Shown here in pieces: positions 41,601 through 48,300 of a stretch of DNA of 64,000 nucleotides. The notes under the pieces were generated by a model. That model was not told where the DNA came from, ran no database searches, and was given only the letters and a program-made list of their open reading frames with translations. This stretch comes from Saprospiraceae bacterium. Its GTDB lineage: Bacteria; Bacteroidota; Bacteroidia; Chitinophagales; Saprospiraceae. Position numbers and translations under genes: made by a program. The stretch covers positions 263,675-327,674 of the forward strand of contig JAHDHQ010000002.1 of assembly GCA_020631235.1 (NCBI GenBank), written 5' to 3'. Numbering within the stretch: position 1 is the stretch's first letter; each line of letters begins with the position of its first letter.

Positions 41601-44600
41601 ATTATGTCATCATTAGTATCTGAAGTTCCATTATCATCGCAACTTATGTCTCCCAATCCAATATTTAAACTACATGTTGTACTACTACAAGTACCTGGGT
41701 CAGGCACTAATAATGTGGTAAAACAAGTATTATCTTTTTCATCTGTAGCAGTAATCATAACATCTCCTCCGCCTGCACTACCAGCTTGCATAGTCACAGA
41801 TACAACTGTACCATAAGCACCTGAGGTAGGACTGACAGTTCCTTTATCTGAACTAATAGAATACATCGAACCAGTATTAGTACCAAAAATTTCAATATCG
41901 AAAGTTATAAAATCATCTGTACTATCTGTATTTGTGCCTCCATCATTACATTTGACATTCGTTATCTCTGCCGATGTGATTGTACATTCTTGCACATCAC
42001 TACAACTACCAGGATCGGTCACAATAGCTGTTTCAAAACAATCTGGCTTTGCATCAGAAGTAATCGTAATGGTCACATCTCCACTACCTGCACTACCATC
42101 TTGCATGGTTACTGATAAAGGTGTTCCCAAAATTCCAGTATTTGGGGTAACTGTACCGCTTGAAACAGATACAGTAAATCCAGTACCATTTAAATCTGGC
42201 TGGTTAGTATTAATTGTATATGTTAAATAATCATCAGTTGCATCTGTGGTTGTGCCATTATCATTACACAAAATATCCGTTACTGAAACTTCAAGCTGAC
42301 ATTTTTGAGTACTACATGTAGGCGTATTAAAACTACCATTTAGTAAACAACCAGGTTTTTCTGAATCAGTAATAGTGTAAGAATAAGAACTTGCTCCTAC
42401 CACACTTCCTGCAGGAAGTGTGAAAGTTGTTCCAACTCCATACAAACCACTTGTAGGAGTAACTGTAGTACCATTAACCACTAAATTATATCCTGCACTT
42501 GCATTATTTGCCGTTGGCTCTAACACAAAAGTTACAAAATCATCGCTATCATCATCAGGTGTTCCACCGTCATTACACATGATCATTCTTATGCCATCAT
42601 CCGTAATTTCACAATCAGTACCTCCGTTACTACATGTTCCTGGATCGCTTAAATCAACTGTTTGAGAACAAGTAGGGTCATTTACATCTGTAAATGTTAT
42701 TGAGAATGCACCCGTAGAACCTGCACTTCCGGCAGGAAGCATAAACATGGTAGATGTATTATAACTACCTGAACTTGGAGTTAATGTACCTGCCGAACTA
42801 CTTACATTATAAGTACTTGCTACACCACTTCCCATTAAATTTATTGTATATACTATTTTATCATCAGTAGCATCGGATGTTGTACCATTATTATCACAGG
42901 TGACAGTACCACTAGGTGTATTTATCATACATCCTCCTCCGGTGCTACATGTTCCCGGATCAGTTACAACTACTGTAGTAGTACATGTCATATCTGTTCC
43001 ATCTGTAATGGTGATGGTTATATCTCCTCCACCAGCACTGCCGCTGGCTATTTCGTAACTCACTACACTTCCGTAATTACCTGAAGTAGGAGTAATTCCC
43101 ATTCCGTTGCTTGTGCTTACACCATAACTGCCTGTAGCACCTGTTACTTCTAAATCAAAAAGAATTTTATCATCAGTTGCGTCTGTAGTACTTCCATTAT
43201 CATTACAAGTAATGTTAGTTACTGTAGGTACAAGATTACAAGATGGATTGCTACACGTACCTGGATCTGTTACTACAACATCCAAAGTACAACTCATATC
43301 TTCAAGGTCTGTAATAGTGATGGTTACATCACCCATTCCTGCACTGCCCATACCTAATTGAAAGGCCGTAGGAGCTCCATAATTTCCTGAAGTTGGAGTA
43401 ATTGTTCCACTTGAAGCGCTTACTTCATATCCAAGGCTACTTAATGTAGTACCTGTTGGCCAAAGATCAAAAACAATTTCATCATCAGTACTAACTGTTG
43501 ATGTTCCTTGATCAACACAAGCTATATTATCTAATCCTGCATCACTTATTGAACAACCCGGCTCCTTAACTTCCCATGGAAATAAATTAGCAGTCCAATC
43601 TCCTTCTTCACAATATTTGACAAAAGATTGATCACCTGAATCGATATAAAAAACTACATTTTCCAACCATGACTGAAAACTTCCTGGTCCACTTTGAGGA
43701 GAACCATTAAAAACTAAACAAACGTTTAAAGTATAATCTCCTGTACCTAAATCTCCACCAGTAGAAGTAAATCCTGAAATGCTTAATCCTTCAAGATAAG
43801 GTCCATTTTTCACCATGGTACCACTTACTGTAAGTCCTGGATCTGGAGTTGTCACCGTCCCACTCACAAAAGATATATCATTATTAAACCAATCAAAGGA
43901 CATTCCTACTCCTACCGCATTAAATCTTAATGAAAAAGATGCTAAATCACATGAACCTGAGGTTGAAGTCTCGCATAAGGAAGGGACATTTGATATAGTA
44001 ATGGGGAACTTAATTGTATCATTTGAATTTTCTTGGATACAAATTGGCCCTGAGCCATTAAATTCAATCTTTGAAATATCACATGTGCTTGCGGCATTAT
44101 ACATATCAATTGATGTACAAACTGGTTCTGGTAAACCACCAATATACTGACATCCAGGAACATCTGGGTCATTTGCATCTTGATCGTTCCAAACCCAAAT
44201 CTCACCTCCTGTATTGTCTATTGAATTTATGCAAAGTTCTTGCCCTGGGGAAAATCCCGAACAGCTTGATCCTGCATAAAAAACACATAAATTCCAATCC
44301 ATAGTACTTGGGTAATTAGGGTTAGTTAATACGATATTACCAGCAGAATTTGTGAAAAAATTATCAAAATTTGTGTAGGTGTAAATTCCACTTGGAAACA
44401 CATCACAAGGGCTTACGGATAAAAGCCCTCCATTTATCACTTCAATAAATGGGGCACAACTCGTAAATGCAATTTCAGCAAAACCACAAGAACCATCATC
44501 AACTAAACTAACATTTAGCCCAGTTGTTGAACAAGAAGAATTAGCACAATAATTTTCAGCCTCTAACACTAAATCAGCAATTGGACCAGCAGCAGCTGGA

Positions 44601-45001
44601 TAATTTATTGGATCTTGAATAGCCCAAATCGCTTGCTGCATTTCGTCTTCCGTATAGGTATTATCTGCATTATCTGCATACTCTGCTAACCACATAATAT
44701 ATCCTGTTGCACATTCATTAGAAACCATCCCAGTGGTTGGCGGTGGACCAGGAGCAATATCATAAGTATGCTTAACATTATTACAAAAATTTAACGATGG
44801 TTCAAGACACCAACCTAATCTTCCGGTGCAATCTAAAATTCCAGGAGGATTAGCATCATTAGTGTCAAGCATACAACCAGAGGGTTGTTGGGCTGATAGT
44901 TGAATATTGACAGTCAATCCAAACATTAAAATCAATAATGATTTTGTGATTGTGCCTAAATAATTCAACATAAAATGAGTTCTTTTTGCCTTAGATTTCA
45001 T
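32699..45001 (-). CDS. Giant T9SS-secreted adhesin, 4100 aa, with putative thioester domain
   Basis: The ATG at 45001 (an alternative Met is at codon 11) precedes a signal peptide ending near IQLSAQQ. Residues about 58-135 resemble the thioester-domain family (TED): a WCLE motif with Cys65, then 'IMWLAEYAD', then QQAIWAIQD with Gln122. In that family the Cys and the Gln of Q-x-A-I-W form a covalent thioester. Residues 140-480 are Ig-like. Residues about 482-1520 are ten ~103-aa GSAGSGD modules. The rest (Cys-rich region, three diverged and six typical DUF11 domains from about 2427, four SdrD-B-like units from about 3427, type A sorting domain from about 4015, ending KKLIKLDNN) is paralogous to the 2718-aa protein next door. 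The likely role is a surface adhesin able, if the thioester is real, to bond covalently to a target. The sorting signal implies T9SS export. It has its own promoter and terminator. Confidence 0.9.
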   Translation of the reverse strand: MKSKAKRTHFMLNYLGTITKSLLILMFGLTVNIQLSAQQPSGCMLDTNDANPPGILDCTGRLGWCLEPSLNFCNNVKHTYDIAPGPPPTTGMVSNECATGYIMWLAEYADNADNTYTEDEMQQAIWAIQDPINYPAAAGPIADLVLEAENYCANSSCSTTGLNVSLVDDGSCGFAEIAFTSCAPFIEVINGGLLSVSPCDVFPSGIYTYTNFDNFFTNSAGNIVLTNPNYPSTMDWNLCVFYAGSSCSGFSPGQELCINSIDNTGGEIWVWNDQDANDPDVPGCQYIGGLPEPVCTSIDMYNAASTCDISKIEFNGSGPICIQENSNDTIKFPITISNVPSLCETSTSGSCDLASFSLRFNAVGVGMSFDWFNNDISFVSGTVTTPDPGLTVSGTMVKNGPYLEGLSISGFTSTGGDLGTGDYTLNVCLVFNGSPQSGPGSFQSWLENVVFYIDSGDQSFVKYCEEGDWTANLFPWEVKEPGCSISDAGLDNIACVDQGTSTVSTDDEIVFDLWPTGTTLSSLGYEVSASSGTITPTSGNYGAPTAFQLGMGSAGMGDVTITITDLEDMSCTLDVVVTDPGTCSNPSCNLVPTVTNITCNDNGSTTDATDDKILFDLEVTGATGSYGVSTSNGMGITPTSGNYGSVVSYEIASGSAGGGDITITITDGTDMTCTTTVVVTDPGTCSTGGGCMINTPSGTVTCDNNGTTSDATDDKIVYTINLMGSGVASTYNVSSSAGTLTPSSGSYNTSTMFMLPAGSAGSTGAFSITFTDVNDPTCSQTVDLSDPGTCSNGGTDCEITDDGIRMIMCNDGGTPDDDSDDFVTFVLEPTANNASAGYNLVVNGTTVTPTSGLYGVGTTFTLPAGSVVGASSYSYTITDSEKPGCLLNGSFNTPTCSTQKCQLEVSVTDILCNDNGTTTDATDDYLTYTINTNQPDLNGTGFTVSVSSGTVTPNTGILGTPLSVTMQDGSAGSGDVTITITSDAKPDCFETAIVTDPGSCSDVQECTITSAEITNVKCNDGGTNTDSTDDFITFDIEIFGTNTGSMYSISSDKGTVSPTSGAYGTVVSVTMQAGSAGGGDVMITATDEKDNTCFTTLLVPDPGTCSSTTCSLNIGLGDISCDDNGTSDTNDDIITFTLNPSGTALGTGYNVTVSSGTVTPASGTYGAATTFTMQAGSAGAGNFSVTIEDNATAGCTEGADILDPGPCSMNDPCVLTSDGLNNIVCNSNGTDGDPSDDYITFDLDPNGMQLGTSYTVSVSSGTISPTTATYGSATSFTLQNGSAGAGSVTVTIQDSGSASCTLDVIINDPGSCSSGECTITGLGINGVACNDNATENDITDDIITFNLNVSGTLVGANYTVSVSSGTVSPTTGTYGSNTSFSLQPGSAGAGNIVVTVEDVDGGTQCTLSGTVSDPGICSSEECMVNINLGEISCNSNGTPTNETDDFITFELNPTGAGLGGFYHVTVSGGTVSPSSGIYGGSTSFMLQLGSAGAGDVTVQITDGNDPACISSGTITDPGPCSTVCPPFDPYVICDDGTEQVTLEADPGLTDVIWYNGDDVEVGRGNIYVVDPDSPGLADGLESFYYVARDANGCEGLVCCPIFVETEVCCALIADGFEGDCNNNGSTTDPQDDYFTITISANNDANPDGMYEVYYNGNLIGTSDYGDNITLGSFPNTYFIADGSTSYSLVIQDKDNPSTCSYTYISAPVEPCSDCNIIPEAIPYACNDNGTPLDPTDDYVLIEVSADNAGAGASDMYAVYYDGVVLGMMTYNLDIEIGNNLPRPFVADGVSTFTLVYRDVDDPACMTELEVGPFDPCSDDCEVTVEATVSECFDNGTLTDASDDYFTVALEADVVNGGSNASFEVVIGADLATGLGGTVIATGTYGTPITVGDNTTPPFRPDGVTDYHIIVRNTVNDCFSHIEVGPVAPCALITHEKDITSVAATNVGNNYNVVYTITVKNEGGSAGTYGLIDTPDFDDDIIINSASYSSLHGLSGALTGTGPWTLASNESIAAGGQHVYTLTVNVDLDLYEGSGGGDDTYVGCGLGDPGTPPSAGQGLYNASALDLNDDGDPEEEDDACDDLPFITHDKSIGDVTQVGVHTYDVVYFVEVFNTGGAPGDYDLVDMPDFDDDITILSASFTSTGLGAGIPTGLANQGPWVLADNATINDGDTHVYTLTVRVEIDLEDEGAGSDLGDNDYTACGENGPASCVTDGVITMGGQGSSKDIRTIAVDMANACPGEGLFNMTLLDTNNDGNPEEEDTVCDDLPYIVLDKVANDVTMVPMDPYRYNVTYTIEVCNIGGAVGSYDLIDTPMFDDDIVIESASFTSDAPGAPGSGLTGSGPYNLTDDESLAANECHTYEVSFDIYLDLEADSDVGDDNYLECGENSPGGEAVPFQGLFNQATIDTNNDGEPDDVADDCKDIPRVFDLALIKTTTATGPFNFGDVVTFTIEVRNQGNVPATNVKVVDYLPSGFANVAGNAPTWNYDAASHISNTEIPGTIMPTDSYFLSIDLEVVPTMDYANGWTNYAEIWTHADENGDPIDDIDSTPDADNTNDPGGEPMGDTDNEWDGDGTGPIGTGPADGDEDDHDPEKIEIFDLALKKELVTVNNPYRYGDLLEFKITVCNQGNIGAQDVVISDYLPAGFGYDAANNPGWTGAWPETMTTIPAIAVEACEEVSIFLTIEQTAGGEKDWINYSEIQSAFNSMGDDRTLWDIDSTPDTDNADENDVEPNDPLDNDLDSHDKGGEEDDHDPAGIELLDLALRKLTANQTGPYEYGDVVSFTIELYNQGSIQASDIVVTDYIPCGFTYESSNDALGWSFDSATGYASMTVAGPLVPGANTSVSIDLALTQCLDMDEDSFTNYAEISDYTSDDPDYPDPEDVDSMTDSDEDNDNGGTPDDPNEDDNVDGDKYMDEDEDDHDPERVEIFDLALRKELVTINDPYRYGDKLTFTITVCNQGNVDAANIVVEDYVPAGYSFDFADNPAWGGTVSDPTFAVPGVLVQDECTSFDVVLEIQQTTGGEKDWINYAEIISSTDDNDVVRVDADSEEGTDSSTENDVEPGDDEDNDVESTDKGGEEDDHDPAGIELFDLALKKELVSAGPFMYGDVVEFAITLYNQGSIQASNIEVSDYLPCGLIYESSNDALGWTNAGGLISMTYDGPLAAGESDVVTFSARLKECYDDPETAWTNYAEISDSDSDDPDYPDPEDTDSMTDNDPDNDEGGTPNDPDEDDNVDGDKYAGEDEDDHDPAFVPVYDLAIQKTVDSVGPYVPGDIVDFDIKVYNQGNVTAYDVDITDYLNDGYIFDAGINAGWTAAGGLLTYTIDGPFEPGDTRDLVINLEVQILPTAQHGDWYNETEISSGANEDGEEQEDADSMPDTDPDNDNDLVDGPDDDDIFNGDENDNVIDEHKHDPFNEGDDDEDDNDAVEILVTSELGDYVWKDLNGDGIQDKDEPGIENVVVNLFDCDGNFLETTTTDATGYYLFDLLLPGNYQVQFDISGLPEGCAFTLQNQGDDDAEDSDANLGGWTPCIELGPGEKNHTIDAGVLPLASLGDMVWHDLNADGIMDAGEPGIENVRVEIYDEQGNLVGTDFTDADGKYLFDNLYPGEYFVQFYDPTGFELTPSNEGGNDANDSDVDGSNGAGTTQLIWLDAGEHDPTIDAGFFMCAKLGELVWFDTDKDNVWDDIENGINGMKVEIYKEIAGEFVLYDFVYTGHKPGTPSDDGYWKVCVPPGNYYVRYDAPPYGLVTVRPDQGGDDTRDSDVTDNNGLNTTDIFSLTSGGEKCDLSAGFYAMAVIGDRVWYDENANGVQDLGEPGAEGIQVEIRALDGTMLEQTVTGVDGYYEVDELKAKEYYMQVVPPAGFGFTTPNQGKEVEDSDIDHSNGLNTTSVYSLESGDEIPHVDAGLIQGVLPASWLGFTGENKGTFNHLEWAVANEINVNYYELERSFDGINFEVITKKGAVGQAEYLYDYADHDLSVEGIYYYRVRSVDNNGSEQMTDIITIEVEAVEAGLANSTRLYPNPTTGTFTIEIELTKEVIQLKADMLDATGKKVLSGIMLDENVAPGIHKYVIDGDKLPAGMYEVLLSLDTERFSKKLIKLDNN
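40440..43560 (-). repeat. Ten tandem ~103-aa GSAGSGD modules in the 4100-aa protein
   Basis: Ten units recur with the pattern CNDNGT-x-TDxTDD, then YxVSVSSGTVSPTTGTYG, then a L/M-Q-x-GSAGAGDVT segment, then C and a closing DPGTCS. Each is about 103 aa, roughly 312 bp. I do not recognise the family with certainty; the composition suggests a Cys-bridged Ig-like fold. The same module occurs once at the N-terminus of the 2718-aa protein and once at the C-terminus of the 2801-aa protein. Confidence 0.85.
44600..44830 (-). other. Putative Cys-Gln thioester (TED-like) domain within the 4100-aa adhesin
   Basis: Codons 58-134 encode a segment with the landmarks of the thioester domains known from Gram-positive adhesins. 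These are an aromatic-Cys pair (W64-C65 in GWCLEP), a hydrophobic helix (YIMWLAEYAD) and Q122-Q-A-I-W-x-x-x-D130, which matches the 'Q-x-A-I-W-x-x-x-D' pattern of actinobacterial members. By analogy Cys65 and Gln122 would form the bond. It is shorter than most known examples and was recognised by eye, so it remains a proposal. Confidence 0.55.
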
Positions 45002-45174
45002 TGTACTTAGTTATGTTCAAAAAAGAGTTTAAGATTCTAGTTTCCTAGAACTACAATATTTCGATAGTCAAATCTGACTTTGCTTACTTGTTTGAATATT
45101 AATTCATCTTGAACAAGATGATTACTGTATAAGGGAATGGACGAAATAGAATTAAACTAACTCTACTTCAAATA

Positions 45175-45204
45175 CAAATATATTACAAATTATTATAATA
45201 TGAT
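45175..45204 (-). promoter_or_regulatory. Promoter and operator of the 4100-aa gene
   Basis: On plus, AATATATTA (45177-45185), ten bases and TAATATGAT (45196-45204) form the 9-N10-9 inverted repeat, each half differing from the consensus AACATATTA / TAATATGTT at one position. A full -7 consensus TATATTTG on the minus strand (45175-45182) overlaps the promoter-proximal half-site. The ATG is 176 bp away. Confidence 0.55.
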
Positions 45205-45289
45205 AATGAATATTATATAGTTTTATTTAAATATGTATCATTCTAATTTGCACTATTTTAGAACTATATCTAGACTATTTAGTGCATAA

Positions 45290-45324
45290 AAAAAGCCCTG
45301 CCTTTTTTCAAAGCAGGGCTTTTT
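45290..45324 (-). terminator. Rho-independent terminator of the 2801-aa gene
   Basis: A perfect 12-bp stem (AAAAAGCCCTGC / GCAGGGCTTTTT) with an 11-base loop begins 18 bases after the stop at 45343. On the minus strand it is followed by TTATGCAC. Its position shows that the gene ends cleanly, with no displaced C-terminal coding sequence between stop and terminator. Confidence 0.85.
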
Positions 45325-45342
45325 ATTTATCACTATTAATAA

Positions 45343-48300
45343 TTAGTCTTTGATAATTTCAATTTCATAACAACCTTGAGGACAATCTTCTGAACAAACA
45401 GATGGAATGGTCAAAGTAAATGTTGTTTCACATCCAGGTCCTTGATCAGAACCTAAAGTAATTGTTCTTGTTCCGGAGCCTGCAGAATTATTTTCTAAAC
45501 GTACATTTAATGGTGTACCATAAGTACCTGTATTAGGTGAAACTGTCCCTACATCAACCGATAATGTATATGTACCTCCAGTTGGTCCTCCTGGATTAAC
45601 TACAAACTCAACATAATCATCTGTAGAAACAAATGGCGTGTTGTTATCATTGCAAATACCATCAACATCAGGATGTGTTGGTGCTGGTACCACCTCAACT
45701 ATTACATCTGAATTATCTGAACAACCATTTCTATCTGCAAATACAACATTATATGTTCCTGCTTCAGCTAAACTAACTCCGCTAATCACTGGTTCTTGCT
45801 CACTAGAAGTATATGCTCCTGGTCCTGACCATGTAAATGTAAATGGACTCGTCCCTCCTAATCCACTAGCACTTAAATTTAATTCGCCGCCTTCACATAC
45901 GGGAGAATCACTGAACGCTGTAACTACTGGGTTTGCATGCACAATTATTTCTACTTCTGTTCGTGTTGGACTAGTACAATTACTAACTACTTCTCTTGCT
46001 TCTGCATAAAAAGAATGAGTACCTACTCCTAATGGACCTCCTGGAAGATAATTATCACTATCTGATAATAATAAATTTCCATCTGCACTCGAATCATACC
46101 AATCAATAACAAATCCGGCCTCAGTGCTTGCTGAAATAGTTGGAATATCATCACCATCACAAATTTCGAATGGTCCCGCGCCTGTAGGCGCCATAATCAT
46201 AGGGCATGTACATTCAGGAGCCATAATGTCTTCAGAAATAGAGCAAGGTGCTACCTCAGCCGTTACCGTTATATTTTGACCCACTGGTATGTTAGTTATA
46301 ACTCCATCTCCAACATCTCCTACCGTTGAAGTCACTGTAACATTGCTAGTAAACTCCACTGTATAACTCATCAAATCAGGTGCACAGGCCACATTATCTA
46401 TGCTCAATGTAGGCGATTGTGTTACTGTAACAGCCAGTACCGCTGTATGTGCACAACCATTCGCATCAGTTACTGAAACCGTATAATCACCACCATCTGC
46501 AGTGGTTGAATTTTCAATGGTCGGATCCGCTTCTGAAGAAGTAAAACCATTTGGTCCTGTCCAAGAGATATCAAAAGGTGCTGTACCAGAACCAACATTG
46601 GCAAACAAAAAGATAGTTTCACCACTACAAACTGGTTCTGTATAGCTAGGCACTAACACTGGAGCTTCAAATATAGTGAAGCTCACTTCTAATCTTACAG
46701 CACTCACACATGTTGACGCAGCATCTCTAGATTCTGCGTAGTAGGTGTGTACTCCTGGACTTAATGGTCCTGCAGGAGTAAAGCTTGTACTGTTTGTTAA
46801 TAAAGCTGTACCACCGGTCGCGTCAGCATACCAGTCTACTTCCATTCCAGCTGCTGGTGTAACTGAAAGTGTAGGTATATCTTCTCCATAACATATATCT
46901 GCTGCTACTGGATCACTTGGTGGGTCTACTTCAGGACAACTACAATCAGGTGCCGTAATATCCATGGTCGCAACACAATCTCCGATCGTCGATGTTATAG
47001 TAATATCTGTACCAGCTGGAATACCTGTTATAGCATCTGCTCCAACTGTACCCGCAGTACTTGTTACTGTTCCATCTGATGTAAAACCAACACTATAAGA
47101 AGACTGATCTGCTGAACAATCGATATCTCCAATTGTCAGCGAAGGTGCTGGACTGATACTAACACTAACTGTCCCCTCTCCACTACAACCATTACCATCA
47201 GTAACTATTACTGTATAATCTCCAGCCATGGTAGCTGCATCTGCATCAAAAAGTGCTGGATCTTGATCTGTCGAAGTAAATGTGTTTGGCCCTGTCCATG
47301 CATAGGTAAACGGTCCTACTCCACCCGATTGCATAGCCATCAAATTAAACGCATCTCCTTCACATATAGGTGATGTAGCTGTAGGGCTGACTGTAGGTTT
47401 TTCGTTTATCGTTAAAATTACTTCAGTACGTGTACTACTAGTACAAGATGTACTAGGTTCCAAAGTCTCTACAAAATAACTATGCATACCAGCTGCAAGT
47501 GGTCCACTTGGAGTATAAGCTGTATTATCAGCTATTAATAATGTGCCGCCTGTTGCCGCGTCGTACCAGTGTGCCTGGAATCCTGTTTCAACACTAACTG
47601 TCAATTCAGGAATCACGTCACCATCACAAATACTAGGGTTATTCGGATTGGTAGGAGGGTTTACTGTAGGACAATTACAATCTGGAGCCATAACATCGAC
47701 ACTTGTTGTACAAGTCCCAATGGTAGCTGTTACTGTTACATCTGTCCCTTCAGGAATATCAATAACTTGATTTCCACTAATAGTTCCAGCCGTAGAAGTA
47801 ACGGTTGCATTAGTGGAGAAACTTATTGTGTAACTTGTCATATCAGCAGAACACTCTACATTATCTATAGTTAATGTAGGCACTGCATTTACAGTGATAC
47901 TAACTGTAGATTCGTCCATACATCCATCTGCATCTGTAACCACAACCGTGTAATCACCACTCATTAACTGAGTAGCCATCATAATGGTTGGATTTTGTTC
48001 TGTAGAGCTAAATCCATCAGGACCTGACCATGAAACCATATATGGCTCTGCGCCACTGCTTATACTTGCTGATAAATTTAAATCTTCGCCCTCACAAAGA
48101 GGTGTATTTCCATCTGCAGTCACAGACATAGTACATGTTTGTGAACTACATTCTATTACATCAATAAACGTCTGAGCTACACTTGAACATCCATTATCAT
48201 TATCCGTTACTGTTACAAAATAACTAATATCGCCTACTGGGAATACTTCTGGTTGTTGTATATAAGGATTAGATAAATATGTACTAGGGCTCCACACATA

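Larger units (their letters stand above)
45002..45342. other. Intergenic region with structured leader of the 4100-aa gene
   Basis: The 341-bp gap holds the terminator of the 2801-aa gene (45288-45324), the operator and -7 box (45175-45204), and a leader of about 165 bases. The leader carries the inverted repeats TCATCTTG-AA-CAAGATGA (45104-45121) and TTCTAG-N4-CTAGAA (45035-45050), and a box TACTGTATAAGGGAATG (45123-45139) related to the leader box of sibling genes. The 35 bases before the ATG match the leader of the 2718-aa paralogue. Confidence 0.65.

Noticed and set aside
45290..45342. A frameshifted T9SS tail after the stop of the 2801-aa gene
   Set aside because: Only 18 bases separate the stop from the terminator stem, which is too little for any sorting domain.
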